This document shows positions 31,788-41,559 of a DNA stretch of 64,000 nucleotides, piece after piece. The stretch comes from Staphylococcus sp. M0911 (GTDB lineage Bacteria > Bacillota > Bacilli > Staphylococcales > Staphylococcaceae): NCBI RefSeq assembly GCF_003491325.1, contig NZ_CP022881.1, forward strand, positions 1,240,001-1,304,000, written 5' to 3'. Both the position numbers and the translations under genes were made by a program. Within the stretch, counting starts at the first letter, position 1; each line of letters starts with the position of its first letter. A model generated the notes under the pieces. It ran no database searches. It was not told where the DNA came from and saw only the letters and a list, made by a program, of their open reading frames with translations.

Positions 31788-32051
31788 ATGCTGGATAGCT
31801 TATTTGCATTTTTTATCATGAGCATAATCACCTTAACATTTATTGAAATGATTAATCATTTACTGATTAATTATCAAAATCAGATAGATAATATCGAGAT
31901 GCAAAAAATAATCATTGTAAGCTTAAATAAATTTGATTTAAATCATTTGAAGCAAGGGGTTAATATAGATGATTTTACAATTAAATTATCTAATGAGGAT
32001 ATTTGTACCACAAACAACCAAAATAAAAAGCACTATTGTATTAAAAAATAA
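31788..32051 (+). CDS. comGE: Competence minor pseudopilin ComGE-like
   Basis: 87 residues from ATG 31788, preceded by AAAGGG. A hydrophobic N-terminal helix (LDSLFAFFIMSIITLTFIEMI) and a short polar C-terminal domain fit the poorly conserved ComGE position between comGD and comGF. Identity rests mainly on gene order. The 3' end overlaps comGF by 83 bases. Confidence 0.75.
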   Translation: MLDSLFAFFIMSIITLTFIEMINHLLINYQNQIDNIEMQKIIIVSLNKFDLNHLKQGVNIDDFTIKLSNEDICTTNNQNKKHYCIKK

Positions 32052-32466
32052 ACTACCAAGTTTTACATTTATTGAAATGATTTTTTCATTAATGATAACT
32101 ACAATTCTACTAACTTCCGTACCATTAACTATCAAAATGATTGGTCAATATAAACAGATAGCTTTAGAAAATAGTTCAATAGAATATGAATTTTTTCATA
32201 GTGACTTTTTAAAAGAACAAAAAGAAGGTGCAATTAAACCCATCATTAAAGAAAGACATACCTTACACTTAATCAATAAAGAGAAGAATATAGAATATAT
32301 TTTCAAAAACAATAAAATATATAAACAAATAAATGGAAAAGGCAACATTACATTGCTGAACCAAGTAAGTATGGTTAAAATTATAAAGACGAACAATAAT
32401 ATCACCAAAATCATTCTGAAGGTAGGAAATACGAATTATTCTCAATTCAAAACATTATATTTATAA
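31969..32466 (+). CDS. comGF: Competence minor pseudopilin ComGF
   Basis: 165 residues. The prepilin segment LPSFTFIEMIFSLMITTILL follows a 30-residue leader; ComGF proteins in staphylococci have such long leaders. ATG 31969 lies inside comGE; ATG 31993 is an alternative. The remaining 110 residues form a soluble beta-rich domain without recognisable catalytic motifs. Intact as read. Confidence 0.82.
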   Translation: MILQLNYLMRIFVPQTTKIKSTIVLKNKLPSFTFIEMIFSLMITTILLTSVPLTIKMIGQYKQIALENSSIEYEFFHSDFLKEQKEGAIKPIIKERHTLHLINKEKNIEYIFKNNKIYKQINGKGNITLLNQVSMVKIIKTNNNITKIILKVGNTNYSQFKTLYL

Positions 32467-32491
32467 ACAAAAAGCATTTATCAGTCCATTC

Positions 32492-32683
32492 TTGATGATT
32501 ATTTTTTCTATATATTTAACAATTATATCTTTTTATATAACTCAATATAGTTTAAAATTAAAGACAACACATAACTTAGAAAAAATATATAAAGAAGTTA
32601 TCGTTAATAAGCTTATAGAGGTTGATGTTGTTGAAAAATCTAGAAATACCAATCATTCTAATAGGGTTCATGGGAACCGGTAA
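32492..32683 (+). CDS. Short ComGG-like protein at the end of comG
   Basis: 63 residues from TTG 32492 (or ATG 32495). A hydrophobic helix ([18 protein letters not shown]) is followed by a short charged tail. The same frame is open back to 32426 and includes a segment overlapping comGF (HYIYKQKAFISPF) that looks like part of the protein but has only an ATA codon as possible start. Position between comGF and aroK fits comGG, but it is half the length of Bacillus ComGG, so it may be a reduced or degraded version. It overlaps aroK by about 56 bases. Confidence 0.55.
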   Translation: MMIIFSIYLTIISFYITQYSLKLKTTHNLEKIYKEVIVNKLIEVDVVEKSRNTNHSNRVHGNR

Positions 32684-33143
32684 AACAACAGTAGGTCAAT
32701 ATTTGATGAATCAATTACATCTAAGCTATGTAGATTTAGATGACTATATTGAAAAAAGAGAAAATATAACTATTCCTCAAATATTTAAGGAAAGAGGAGA
32801 ATCTTACTTTAGAAAATTAGAATTTAAATATTTAAGTGAATGTATCAATCAATTTGATATCATATCTACTGGCGGTGGAATAATTGAAAATTCTGCTTCA
32901 TTGGATCTATTAAAAAATCAGAAACAAGTCATATGGTTAGATTGTGATATAGAGATTGTCTTTAATAGAATAGTGAATGATCCTCATCGCCCTAATGCGA
33001 ATAATAAGTCCCTAGAACAACTAAAAAACTTGTATTTATCAAGGATTTCAAGATATAATGAAATCGCATTCATGAAAGTGAATAGTAACCAAAATGTATC
33101 TGAAATTTATCAAGAAATAACAACTTTATTAAGTAGCGATTGA
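32628..33143 (+). CDS. aroK: Shikimate kinase
   Basis: ATP-dependent phosphorylation of shikimate at C3 in aromatic amino acid synthesis. About 171 residues. Walker [12 protein letters not shown], the shikimate-binding DDYIE segment, RKLE, and GGGI near residue 80 are intact, as is the lid RPNANN. The start is uncertain: AGAGG at 32617-32621 suits TTG 32628 or 32631; ATG 32625 is closer than usual. The gene overlaps the ComGG-like ORF and is probably read from the comG transcript or a promoter within it. Confidence 0.92.
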   Translation: MLKNLEIPIILIGFMGTGKTTVGQYLMNQLHLSYVDLDDYIEKRENITIPQIFKERGESYFRKLEFKYLSECINQFDIISTGGGIIENSASLDLLKNQKQVIWLDCDIEIVFNRIVNDPHRPNANNKSLEQLKNLYLSRISRYNEIAFMKVNSNQNVSEIYQEITTLLSSD

Positions 33144-33144
33144 T

Positions 33145-33233
33145 CAGTATTAGAGAGCATAAAAAGATAACTTTTTATCGCCGAAGGTGCAAGTAATTTT
33201 ATTACGAAACTCTCAGGCAAAAGGATAATACTG
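33145..33233 (+). ncRNA. Glycine riboswitch aptamer upstream of gcvT
   Basis: Conserved gcvT-motif core: AGAGAGC, GCCGAAGGTGCAA, ACTCTCAGGCAAAAGGA. The P1 helix is an 8-bp perfect pairing, CAGTATTA (33145-33152) with TAATACTG (33226-33233). The aptamer begins two bases after the aroK stop, so there is no room for a tandem upstream aptamer: it is a single-aptamer form. Confidence 0.95.
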
Positions 33234-33260
33234 TAACGCGTTCCTGGAAAAAATATTTAA

Positions 33261-33292
33261 ACAGGGTAGCAAGCTTTTGCTATCCTGTTTTT
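33261..33292 (+). terminator. Riboswitch-controlled terminator before gcvT
   Basis: ACAGGGTAGCAA (33261-33272) pairs with TTGCTATCCTGT (33277-33288) with one G-T, loop GCTT, then T run. Its 5' arm CAGGG (33262-33266) can instead pair with TCCTG (33242-33246), a candidate antiterminator. Confidence 0.92.
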
Positions 33293-33315
33293 AAATAAAT
33301 ATAGGGGGTTTTCAA

Positions 33316-34407
33316 ATGACAAGTGAGTTAAAAAAGACGCCATTATATCAAAATTACGTAGACAGTGGTGCTAAAATTGTAGAATTTGGTGGATGGGCAA
33401 TGCCTGTTCAATTCTCAAGTATCAAGGAAGAACACAACGCAGTTAGATATGAAATTGGATTGTTCGATGTAAGTCATATGGGAGAAATTCAAATTCAAGG
33501 TAATGATGCGAAATCTTTCGTACAATATATTTTATCCAATGACACTAATAATTTAACAGATTCTAAAGCACTATATACTGCATTATGTAATGAAGAAGGT
33601 GGCATTATTGACGACTTGGTTACATATAAACTAGCAGATGATAACTATTTATTAGTGGTTAATGCTGCCAATACTGATAAAGACTTTAAATGGATTGAAA
33701 AACATGCTAAATCTTTTGATGTTGAAGTTAAAAATGTATCTGAACAATATGGCCAATTAGCACTTCAAGGTCCTAAAGCTAGAGACTTAATGCAAAAATT
33801 AGTAGATATTGATATTTCTGAAATGGGAATGTTTGAATTTAAAAAAGATGTTCAATTATTCAATAAAAATGTTATTCTTTCTCAATCTGGTTACACTGGC
33901 GAAGATGGCTTTGAAATTTATTGTGATGCCAATGATACAGTAGCTATCTGGGAAGGATTACTAGAATATGACGTAAAACCATGTGGTCTAGGAGCTAGAG
34001 ATACTCTAAGATTAGAAGCAGGTCTTCCTTTACATGGTCAAGATTTAACAGAATCAATTACACCATATGAAGGTGGTATCGCATTTGCTGCAAAACCATT
34101 AATTGAAGAAGACTTTATTGGTAAATCTGTTTTAAAAGACCAAAAGGAAAATGGATCATCTAGAAGAACGGTTGGTTTAGAACTTTTGGATAAAGGTATC
34201 GCTAGAACTGGCTATGAAGTACTAGACTTAGATGGTAATCAAATTGGAGAAGTAACTTCAGGAACAAAATCTCCTTCATCTGATAAATCAATTGCATTAG
34301 CTATTATCAATAGAGACGCATTTGAAATGGGTAGAGAGTTATTAGTACAAGTTCGTAAAAGACAGGTAAAAGCTAAAATCGTTAAGAAAAATCAAATCGA
34401 AAAATAG
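33316..34407 (+). CDS. gcvT: Glycine cleavage system T protein (aminomethyltransferase)
   Basis: Transfers the methylene group from aminomethyl-lipoyl-GcvH to THF, releasing ammonia. 363 residues, normal length. Start ATG 33316 after ATAGGGGG. Family landmarks: [32 protein letters not shown] and [13 protein letters not shown] with the folate-binding Asp/Arg residues. First gene of gcvT-gcvPA-gcvPB under a glycine riboswitch; gcvH lies elsewhere. Confidence 0.97.
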   Translation: MTSELKKTPLYQNYVDSGAKIVEFGGWAMPVQFSSIKEEHNAVRYEIGLFDVSHMGEIQIQGNDAKSFVQYILSNDTNNLTDSKALYTALCNEEGGIIDDLVTYKLADDNYLLVVNAANTDKDFKWIEKHAKSFDVEVKNVSEQYGQLALQGPKARDLMQKLVDIDISEMGMFEFKKDVQLFNKNVILSQSGYTGEDGFEIYCDANDTVAIWEGLLEYDVKPCGLGARDTLRLEAGLPLHGQDLTESITPYEGGIAFAAKPLIEEDFIGKSVLKDQKENGSSRRTVGLELLDKGIARTGYEVLDLDGNQIGEVTSGTKSPSSDKSIALAIINRDAFEMGRELLVQVRKRQVKAKIVKKNQIEK

Positions 34408-34425
34408 AACAAAGGGGTGGACAAG

Positions 34426-35775
34426 TTGAGTCATCGTTATATTCCGTTAACTGATCAAGATAAGCAAGACATGTTAGACACTATTGGTGCTAAATCCATT
34501 AATGAATTATTTGGAGATGTACCTTCTGATATTTTATTAAATAGAGATTTAGGAATAGCTAGTGGCGAAGCAGAAACTACTTTACTAAAACGACTAAACA
34601 AAGTAGCAAGTAAAAATATTACTAAAGAAACACATACTTCTTTCCTAGGTGCGGGCGTTTATGATCATTATGCACCATCAGTTGTAGATGCAATGATCTC
34701 TAGATCTGAATTTTACACTGCTTATACACCATATCAACCTGAGATTTCTCAAGGGGAATTGCAAGCCATTTTTGAGTTCCAAACATTAATTTGCGAACTA
34801 ACTAATATGGATGTAGCAAATTCATCAATGTATGATGGTATGACTAGTTTTGCAGAAGCTTGTATTTTAGCATACAGTCATACAAAGAAAAATAAAATAG
34901 TTGTATCAAAAGGATTACATTATCAAGCATTACAAGTATTAAACACATACGCTAAAACGCGTGAAGAATTCGAAGTTGTAGAAATTGATTTAGACGGTAC
35001 GATTACTGATTTAGAAAAATTAGAACAAGCTGTAGATGATGATACTGCAGCAGTTGCCGTGCAATATCCTAACTTCTTTGGTTCAATTGAAGATCTAGAA
35101 AAAATTCAAAGCTTTATTGAAGGTAAAAAAGCATTATTTATCGTGTATGCAAATCCATTAGCATTAGGTTTATTAACACCTCCTGGTTCATTTGGAGCTG
35201 ATATTGTAGTAGGTGACACACAACCATTCGGTATCCCAGCACAATTCGGTGGACCGCACTGCGGTTATTTTGCAACGACTAAAAAATTAATGCGTAAAGT
35301 ACCAGGCAGACTAGTTGGTCAAACACAAGATAATGAAGGAAACAGAGGATTCGTTCTCACGTTACAAGCACGTGAACAACATATTCGCCGCGATAAAGCA
35401 ACTTCAAATATTTGCTCTAACCAAGCTCTAAATGCATTAGCTTCATCAATCGCAATGTCTGCTTTAGGTAAACAAGGTGTTTATGATATTGCTGTGCAAA
35501 ACTTTGAACATGCAAATTATGCTAAAAAAGCATTTAAAGAAGCTGGATTCAATGTCTTAGAAGGTACATCATTTAATGAATTCGTTGTTGAATTTAATCA
35601 ATCAATCAGTGAAGTTAATAAAGCATTAGCTCAAGAAGATATTATTGGTGGCTTCGATTTAAGTGCTGTTTCTAATGAGTTTGAAAATCATATGCTAATA
35701 GCTGTTACTGAGTTAAGAACAAAAGATGAGATTGATACATTTGTTAAGAAAGCTGGTGAAATTAATGGTAAGTAA
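34426..35775 (+). CDS. gcvPA: Glycine dehydrogenase (decarboxylating) subunit 1
   Basis: N-terminal half of P protein, split into two subunits in Firmicutes. 449 residues from TTG 34426, which follows AAGGGGTGG by five bases and gives the family start (M)[14 protein letters not shown] 34417 lies in that site. Landmarks: [29 protein letters not shown] and GGPHCGYFA. It overlaps gcvPB by 11 bases. Confidence 0.96.
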   Translation: MSHRYIPLTDQDKQDMLDTIGAKSINELFGDVPSDILLNRDLGIASGEAETTLLKRLNKVASKNITKETHTSFLGAGVYDHYAPSVVDAMISRSEFYTAYTPYQPEISQGELQAIFEFQTLICELTNMDVANSSMYDGMTSFAEACILAYSHTKKNKIVVSKGLHYQALQVLNTYAKTREEFEVVEIDLDGTITDLEKLEQAVDDDTAAVAVQYPNFFGSIEDLEKIQSFIEGKKALFIVYANPLALGLLTPPGSFGADIVVGDTQPFGIPAQFGGPHCGYFATTKKLMRKVPGRLVGQTQDNEGNRGFVLTLQAREQHIRRDKATSNICSNQALNALASSIAMSALGKQGVYDIAVQNFEHANYAKKAFKEAGFNVLEGTSFNEFVVEFNQSISEVNKALAQEDIIGGFDLSAVSNEFENHMLIAVTELRTKDEIDTFVKKAGEINGK

Positions 35776-37237
35776 ATCAAGCCCACTTATTTTTGAAAGA
35801 TCTAAAGAAGGAAGATATGCCTATTCTTTACCGCAAAGCGATATTAACAATAAATCATTTGAATCAATTTTAGATGATAAATTTATTAGAAAAGAAAAAG
35901 CTGAATTTCCTGAAGTAGCAGAATTAGATTTAGTTCGTCACTATACTGAATTATCTAATAAAAACTTTGGTGTAGACTCAGGATTCTATCCATTAGGATC
36001 ATGTACTATGAAATACAATCCTAAAATTAATGAAAAAGTTGCAAGAATTCCTGGCTTTAGTGAAGCACACCCATTACAAGATGAAAATCAAATCCAAGGT
36101 TCTCTTGAAATTATATATAATTTACAAGAAGAACTTAAAGAAATTACAGGTATGGATGAAGTGACGCTTCAACCAGCTGCTGGTGCACACGGTGAATGGA
36201 CTGCATTAATGATTTTCAAAGCGTATCATCAAAATAATGGAGAGGGACATCGTGATGAAGTTATTGTTCCTGACTCAGCACATGGTACAAACCCTGCTTC
36301 AGCATCATTTGCTGGCTTTAAATCTGTAACTGTTAAATCAAATGAACGTGGCGAAGTAGATATTGATGACTTAAAACGTGTTGTTAATGAAAATACTGCA
36401 GCTATCATGTTAACAAACCCAAATACTTTAGGTATTTTTGAAAAGAATATTATGGAAATCAGAGAAATTGTTCATGAAGCAGGAGGACTATTATACTACG
36501 ATGGTGCAAACCTAAATGCTATCATGGATAAAGTTCGTCCTGGTGATATGGGCTTCGATGCTGTCCATTTAAATCTTCATAAAACATTTACTGGCCCACA
36601 TGGTGGAGGCGGCCCAGGTTCAGGTCCTGTCGGTGTTGTTAAAGAATTAGCTAGTTACTTACCTAAACCAATGGTTATAAAAGAAAATGATTATTTTAAA
36701 TATGATAATGATATTAAAAACTCAATTGGACGAGTAAAACCATTTTACGGTAACTTTGGCATCTATTTAAGAGCATATACTTATATTAGAACAATGGGTG
36801 CTCAAGGATTAAAAGAAGTTTCTGAAGCGGCAGTATTAAATGCTAATTATCTTAAAGCACGATTAACAGATCATTTTGAAATTCCATATAAACAATACTG
36901 TAAACATGAATTTGTCTTAAGTGGAATTAAACAAAAGCAATATGGGGTAAGAACTTTAGATATGGCTAAACGTTTATTAGATTTTGGTGTACATCCACCT
37001 ACAATTTACTTCCCATTAAATGTTGAAGAAGGTATGATGATTGAACCTACTGAAACAGAATCTAAAGAAACTTTAGATCATTTTGCTGATACGTTAATTC
37101 AAATTGCTAATGAGGCGAAAGATGATCCAGATAAAGTACTCGAAGCACCTCATACTACTATTATCGACAGATTAGATGAAACGACAGCAGCAAGAAAACC
37201 AATTCTTAAATTTGAAAACTTACATGCTGAAAAATAA
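35765..37237 (+). CDS. gcvPB: Glycine dehydrogenase (decarboxylating) subunit 2
   Basis: C-terminal, PLP-binding half of P protein: decarboxylates glycine and loads aminomethyl onto lipoyl-GcvH. 490 residues from ATG 35765 ([20 protein letters not shown]); the 13 upstream in-frame codons are inside gcvPA. The PLP lysine lies in [28 protein letters not shown] and [11 protein letters not shown] are also conserved. Ends the operon before a strong terminator. Confidence 0.97.
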   Translation: MVSKSSPLIFERSKEGRYAYSLPQSDINNKSFESILDDKFIRKEKAEFPEVAELDLVRHYTELSNKNFGVDSGFYPLGSCTMKYNPKINEKVARIPGFSEAHPLQDENQIQGSLEIIYNLQEELKEITGMDEVTLQPAAGAHGEWTALMIFKAYHQNNGEGHRDEVIVPDSAHGTNPASASFAGFKSVTVKSNERGEVDIDDLKRVVNENTAAIMLTNPNTLGIFEKNIMEIREIVHEAGGLLYYDGANLNAIMDKVRPGDMGFDAVHLNLHKTFTGPHGGGGPGSGPVGVVKELASYLPKPMVIKENDYFKYDNDIKNSIGRVKPFYGNFGIYLRAYTYIRTMGAQGLKEVSEAAVLNANYLKARLTDHFEIPYKQYCKHEFVLSGIKQKQYGVRTLDMAKRLLDFGVHPPTIYFPLNVEEGMMIEPTETESKETLDHFADTLIQIANEAKDDPDKVLEAPHTTIIDRLDETTAARKPILKFENLHAEK

Positions 37238-37246
37238 TACACAATC

Positions 37247-37288
37247 AAAACATTCCTCTACTCATTTAACTGTAGAGGAATGTTTTTT
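37247..37288 (+). terminator. Intrinsic terminator after gcvPB
   Basis: AAAACATTCCTCTA (37247-37260) pairs with TAGAGGAATGTTTT (37273-37286), then Ts. Confidence 0.92.
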
Positions 37289-37291
37289 CAT

Positions 37292-37345
37292 AAAAAAATG
37301 AGTGAAAAGAATAAGACATTTATTTGTCTTAAACATTTCACTCAT
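37292..37345 (-). terminator. Terminator of the minus-strand rhodanese gene
   Basis: ATGAGTGAAA (37299-37308) pairs with TTTCACTCAT (37336-37345), inner AAGACA/TGTCTT. On the minus strand it is followed by seven T (complement of 37292-37298), so it serves the gene ending at 37377. Confidence 0.82.
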
Positions 37346-37376
37346 AATACATAAACATTAATCTAGGCTAACCTAA

Positions 37377-37763
37377 CTATTTTTTGGACTTGATTTTACC
37401 AGTCCATTTTTTATAGCCGCCTTTAAGCATATAAAGATCTGTATAGCCATTTTTTCTTAACATACGAGCAGCACGATAACTTGCAATACCATTTGCATCA
37501 CAAAGATAAATGGGTTGGTCTTTTCTTAGACCTTGGAATCTTTGTTTAAACATAGTAATTGGAATATTTCGTGCGCCATTGATGTGACCATAATCATAGT
37601 CAACTTTTTCTCTAACATCAACCACTTGTGCTTTACGTAAGCCTTTGTGAAAATCATTTTGGTCTAATTCTGTGACAGCTCGTTTATTAAGAATTTGTTG
37701 AACGACCATATAACCAATTATTATAACTAATATAATAATTGCAATATACAAAGAGATACTCAT
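37377..37763 (-). CDS. Membrane-anchored rhodanese-like protein
   Basis: 128 residues (YqhL type). Residues 2-22 form a membrane anchor (LYIAIIILVIIIGYMVVQQI); the rest is a single rhodanese domain with VVDVREKVDYDYGHINGARNIP and the active-site cysteine in YLCDANGIASYRAA. The loop after Cys lacks the arginine of classical CRxGxR rhodaneses, so sulfurtransferase specificity is uncertain. Single-gene transcript convergent with gcvPB and divergent from lipM. Confidence 0.88.
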   Translation of the reverse strand: MSISLYIAIIILVIIIGYMVVQQILNKRAVTELDQNDFHKGLRKAQVVDVREKVDYDYGHINGARNIPITMFKQRFQGLRKDQPIYLCDANGIASYRAARMLRKNGYTDLYMLKGGYKKWTGKIKSKK

Positions 37764-37925
37764 GTTGCATCCTCCCTAATTTACCGATATTATAATTATA
37801 AGACTGTTAGAACAAATTATCAAAATATTTTTATGATATCACAGATGTTTTAATAATTTATTCAAAATTAATAAGCAAAATAGCAAATTTTGTTACTAAG
37901 CATACATTAATGGGGGATTTTAATC

Positions 37926-38756
37926 ATGACAGAAACATGGAACTTTATTAATACTGGTAGTCACGATCCATATTATAATATGGCAATGGATGAAGCATTA
38001 CTTAATTTCGTATCTAGAGGTGAAATTGATCCTGTCATTCGTTTCTACACTTGGGACCCAGCGACATTATCAATTGGCTACTTTCAACGATTAACTAAAG
38101 AAATTGATATCGAAAAAGTGAAGGAAAAGGGCTATGGACTAGTAAGACGTCAAACTGGTGGTAGAGGCGTATTACATGATAAAGAGTTGACTTATAGTGT
38201 TATAGTACCTGAATCACATCCTAAAATGCCATCGACGATTACAGAAGCTTATAGAGTTATTTCACAAGGGTTATTGGAAGGATTCAAAAACTTAGGTTTC
38301 GATACTTATTTTGCTGTTCCTCGTTCGAAAGAAGAAAGAGAGAAGTTAAAGCAACCACGTAGTTCTGTATGTTTTGATGCACCAAGTTGGTATGAACTTG
38401 TTGTCGAAGGCCGTAAAATAGCAGGTAGTGCTCAAACACGTCAAAAAGGGGTCATTCTTCAACATGGTTCTATTTTACAAGATATAGATATCGATGAACT
38501 ATTTGATTTGTTCATTTTCAAGCATGATCGCTTAAAAGCTAAAATGAAAGAAGCATTTGTAGACAAAGCAGTAGCTATCAATGACATTTCAGAACAACAT
38601 ATTACTTTGAATGAGATGGAAAAAGCTTTCGAAGATGGATTCAAAAAGGGATTACAGATTGAATTTAAACCATTAACTTTAACTGATGCACAGTTAGAAG
38701 AAGTCAAAGCATTGGAAGAAAAATTCCGTTCAGATGACTGGACTTATAGAAAATGA
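37926..38756 (+). CDS. lipM: Octanoyltransferase LipM
   Basis: Transfers octanoyl from acyl carrier protein to GcvH in Gram-positive lipoate synthesis. 276 residues. The lipoyl transferase fold motif [18 protein letters not shown] is present, and the catalytic cysteine is Cys149 in [13 protein letters not shown], as in LipM rather than LipB. GGGGG precedes ATG 37926. It lies near gcv, which needs lipoylated GcvH, and the bkd E2 in this window is another downstream user. Confidence 0.95.
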   Translation: MTETWNFINTGSHDPYYNMAMDEALLNFVSRGEIDPVIRFYTWDPATLSIGYFQRLTKEIDIEKVKEKGYGLVRRQTGGRGVLHDKELTYSVIVPESHPKMPSTITEAYRVISQGLLEGFKNLGFDTYFAVPRSKEEREKLKQPRSSVCFDAPSWYELVVEGRKIAGSAQTRQKGVILQHGSILQDIDIDELFDLFIFKHDRLKAKMKEAFVDKAVAINDISEQHITLNEMEKAFEDGFKKGLQIEFKPLTLTDAQLEEVKALEEKFRSDDWTYRK

Positions 38757-38772
38757 TATTTAATTAAAACAA

Positions 38773-38824
38773 AAAGCAGTAGTCATTCATATCAATTTGA
38801 TAAAGATGACTACTGCTTTATTTT
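38773..38824. terminator. Bidirectional terminator between lipM and a minus-strand pair
   Basis: AAAGCAGTAGTCAT (38773-38786) pairs with ATGACTACTGCTTT (38806-38819); T-rich flanks on both strands. Confidence 0.9.
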
Positions 38825-38834
38825 AATTTGATTA

Positions 38835-39044
38835 TTATTTACGTTTACGATACTTACGTTGTGCTCTTTTATATTTACGCTGTTCTTCTGTTAGGAAGAA
38901 GAAATAATATATAAGATATATGATTAATACTAAAATTGCAAAGCTAATCAACATTCTAACGATTGAAAATAGAAACACATCTAAATTCATAATTAAACCA
39001 AATGCTGCAATAGCTAACACAATATAAAACCAAATATTTTTCAT
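38835..39044 (-). CDS. Small membrane protein, SA1362-like, unknown function
   Basis: 69 residues. Two hydrophobic segments (about 4-19 and 24-50) precede a strongly basic tail (EEQRKYKRAQRKYRKRK). The same tail type occurs in a conserved staphylococcal protein near lipM, known by the S. aureus locus SA1362; that name is from memory. Cotranscribed 16 bases downstream of the lipoprotein at 39061-39639. Function unknown; the topology suggests an inner-membrane protein with a cytosolic basic tail. Confidence 0.75.
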   Translation of the reverse strand: MKNIWFYIVLAIAAFGLIMNLDVFLFSIVRMLISFAILVLIIYLIYYFFFLTEEQRKYKRAQRKYRKRK

Positions 39045-39060
39045 TGAAATTCACCTAATT

Positions 39061-39639
39061 CTAATTTGCATCTGTTTGTATAGTAGATAATTTTTGCTGT
39101 CCTTTATCAATTTTCTTTTTATCTTTTTCTTGATATCCTGTCTCAATTTTATCAAAGGCAGCAGTAATATCTTTATTTAAACTGCTAATATTTTTTTTAG
39201 TTTGTTTATCTTCACTAGTCATCGAATCTTCATCGATATCAGAATTATACGTATTATATGCATCATCTAAATCAGAAGTTATCGTCGATAATTTCTTTTG
39301 GATAGATTGACTACCTTTATTTTTAGTTACATCAGGTTTAATGTCATTATACTTATCAACTGCACTTGCTACTTTGTCATAATACGTAGAACTCGCCTTT
39401 AAATTTTTCTCTTTTTTCTTATTATCTGCTGTTTGTTTGCCATTCTCTTTATCTTTTTGTAATCCTGCAATCGTCGACTTTTGATTACTAATGTCTTGAT
39501 TTAATTGTTGAATGTCTAATTTTAATTGATGATTGTCATCTCTTAGTTTTGTAGTTTTATCTTCGAGTGGTGCAAGATTTTGACTACCACAACCAGCTAA
39601 TAAACAAGATGCGCCAATCACGATTATATATCTCTTCAT
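39061..39639 (-). CDS. Putative lipoprotein with coiled coil, unknown function
   Basis: 192 residues. A signal peptide with lipobox LLAGC (cysteine at residue 16) indicates a lipid-anchored extracellular protein. Residues about 25-75 form a coiled coil (KTTKLRDDNHQLKLDIQQLN); the rest is Lys/Asp/Ser-rich and helical. It resembles the YkyA-type lipoproteins in general layout, but I cannot assign a family. AGGGAG precedes the ATG. Forms a two-gene minus-strand operon with the small membrane protein at 38835. Confidence 0.78.
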   Translation of the reverse strand: MKRYIIVIGASCLLAGCGSQNLAPLEDKTTKLRDDNHQLKLDIQQLNQDISNQKSTIAGLQKDKENGKQTADNKKKEKNLKASSTYYDKVASAVDKYNDIKPDVTKNKGSQSIQKKLSTITSDLDDAYNTYNSDIDEDSMTSEDKQTKKNISSLNKDITAAFDKIETGYQEKDKKKIDKGQQKLSTIQTDAN

Positions 39640-39747
39640 GATTATCTCCCTAAACTAAAAACTATTATATTATTTATTGATTATGCTATCATTTTAATGT
39701 ATTCATATAAAATGTACAAACGTTAAACAAGATTCGGAGGGGATTCT

Positions 39748-40809
39748 ATGAACAAATTAGAACAAGTACACCAACTTTTACAACAAAAAAAGCTAGACGC
39801 AGTTGTTATTCTTTCAGATTTTAATAGAAGATATTTATCTGAATTCACAGGTACAAGTGGTGCTTTAATTATTACTCCAAACCATCAATATTTAATTACA
39901 GACTTTAGATACATCGAACAAGCAAAAGAACAAGCTTCAGAGTTTGAGATTATAAATAGAAAATCTGATTTAATATCTGAAATAAAATCAATATTAAAAG
40001 AAGAGGGCTTAAGTAACGTAGGATTTGAAGGTCATAAAGTAAGTTATGATACTTATATAGAATTAAGTAAAGGCATGATCACATTAATCAGTATTTCTGA
40101 TGCTATTGAAAAAATCAGAGAAGTAAAATCAAATACAGAAATTGAAATAATCAAAAAAGCAGCTCAAATTGTTGATGAAACCTATGATTATATTTTATCA
40201 ATTGTGAAAGCAGGTATGACTGAACGCGAAGTAAAAGCCGAACTAGAAAGTAAAATGTTACATTTAGGTGCAGATGGACCATCTTTTGATACAATAGTAG
40301 CATCTGGTCATCGAGGCGCTTTACCACACGGTGTTGCAAGTGATAAAATTATTGAGCAAGGTGATATGGTTACATTAGATTTTGGTGCATACTATAAAGG
40401 TTATTGTTCAGATATCACAAGAACTTTTGCAATAGGTGAACCAAATCCTAAAATGAAAGAAATTTATGATATAGTATTAAAAGCACAACAAAAAGCGCTC
40501 AATGAAATCAAACCGGGTATGACAGTAAAAGAAGCTGATGCACTTTCCCGAGATTTTATTGAAGCACATGGATATGGTGAGGAATTTGGCCATTCATTAG
40601 GTCATGGTATTGGTTTAGACATACACGAAGGTCCATTACTATCTAAAAATGCATCTGGTCAACTTCGAGTAAATAATTGCGTCACTATTGAACCAGGTAT
40701 ATATGTTGATGGTTTAGGTGGCGTTCGAATTGAAGATGATATCTTGATGACAGAAAATGGTTGTGAAGTCTTTACTAAATGCACAAAAGACCTTATTATT
40801 TTAAAATAA
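39748..40809 (+). CDS. Xaa-Pro peptidase / aminopeptidase P family (M24)
   Basis: 353 residues, YqhT type. Creatinase-like N-terminal domain and a pita-bread metallopeptidase domain with the five metal ligands in LDFGAYYKGYCSDITRTF, GHSLGHGIGLDIHEGP, TIEPGIY and VRIEDD. Cleaves N-terminal Xaa-Pro or Xaa-Pro dipeptides; dipeptidase (PepQ) versus aminopeptidase (PepP) is not resolvable here. GGAGGGG precedes ATG 39748. Immediately upstream of efp, the standard pairing in Firmicutes, fitting for a factor that resolves polyproline stalling. Confidence 0.92.
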   Translation: MNKLEQVHQLLQQKKLDAVVILSDFNRRYLSEFTGTSGALIITPNHQYLITDFRYIEQAKEQASEFEIINRKSDLISEIKSILKEEGLSNVGFEGHKVSYDTYIELSKGMITLISISDAIEKIREVKSNTEIEIIKKAAQIVDETYDYILSIVKAGMTEREVKAELESKMLHLGADGPSFDTIVASGHRGALPHGVASDKIIEQGDMVTLDFGAYYKGYCSDITRTFAIGEPNPKMKEIYDIVLKAQQKALNEIKPGMTVKEADALSRDFIEAHGYGEEFGHSLGHGIGLDIHEGPLLSKNASGQLRVNNCVTIEPGIYVDGLGGVRIEDDILMTENGCEVFTKCTKDLIILK

Positions 40810-40834
40810 GCGTGTATATTGAGGAGGAAACTGA

Positions 40835-41392
40835 ATGATTTCAGTAAATGATTTTAAAACAGGTTTAACAATTTCTGTAGATAATGGCATTTGGAAAGTA
40901 ATTGATTTCCAACATGTAAAACCAGGTAAAGGATCTGCTTTCGTACGTTCAAAACTACGTAACTTAAGAACGGGTGCTATCCAAGAAAAAACATTTAGAG
41001 CTGGTGAAAAAGTAGAACAAGCAATGATTGAAAATCGTCGCATGCAATACTTATACGCTGATGGTGATAATCATGTATTCATGGATAATGAAACATTTGA
41101 CCAAACAGAATTACCAGGCGACTACTTAAAAGATGAATTAAATTACTTAAAAGCCAACATGGAAGTACAAATTCAATCATATGATGGAGAAGTAATTGGA
41201 TTAGAATTACCAAAAACAGTAGAATTACAAGTAACTGAAACTGAGCCAGGTATCAAAGGTGATACTGCAACAGGCGCTACTAAATCAGCTACTGTTGAAA
41301 CAGGTTACACACTTAATGTACCTTTATTTGTAAACGAAGGTGACATTCTTGTTATCAACACTAGTGATGGAAGTTACATTTCTAGAGGTTAA
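40835..41392 (+). CDS. efp: Elongation factor P
   Basis: Relieves ribosome stalling at polyproline. 185 residues with the usual three beta-barrel domains. The loop Lys32 in [10 protein letters not shown], the site that is post-translationally modified in Gram-positive bacteria, is conserved. The C-terminal signature [19 protein letters not shown] is present. GAGGAGG precedes ATG 40835. Confidence 0.98.
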   Translation: MISVNDFKTGLTISVDNGIWKVIDFQHVKPGKGSAFVRSKLRNLRTGAIQEKTFRAGEKVEQAMIENRRMQYLYADGDNHVFMDNETFDQTELPGDYLKDELNYLKANMEVQIQSYDGEVIGLELPKTVELQVTETEPGIKGDTATGATKSATVETGYTLNVPLFVNEGDILVINTSDGSYISRG

Positions 41393-41416
41393 TTTAGAAA
41401 AAATAATTTAACAATA

Positions 41417-41456
41417 AATACATAACTTACGACAACGTTAGTTATGTATTTTTTTA
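41417..41456 (+). terminator. Intrinsic terminator after efp
   Basis: AATACATAAC (41417-41426) pairs with GTTATGTATT (41441-41450), followed by a T run. Confidence 0.88.
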
Positions 41457-41493
41457 TGCAAAGAATTTGAGAAGTATCTAGTCAATCATTATA

Positions 41494-41523
41494 TTGTGCA
41501 CTTGATTTTTCGTATTTTATAAT
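41494..41523 (+). promoter_or_regulatory. argC operon promoter
   Basis: TTGTGC (41494-41499), 18-base spacer, TATAAT (41518-41523). Confidence 0.55.
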
Positions 41524-41530
41524 ATAAAAT

Positions 41531-41544
41531 TGTATAAAAATACG
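41531..41544 (+). promoter_or_regulatory. ARG-box-like operator before argC
   Basis: TGTATAAAAATACG, an imperfect palindrome close to the Bacillus/Staphylococcus ArgR box (TGAATAATAATTCA-like), just downstream of the -10. A near-identical motif precedes argR at 51301. Confidence 0.6.
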
Positions 41545-41559
41545 AAAAGAGGTTTAAGT

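Noticed and set aside
40801..41043. 80-codon minus-strand frame antisense to efp
   Set aside because: A shadow of a highly conserved gene, with no ribosome-binding site or homology.
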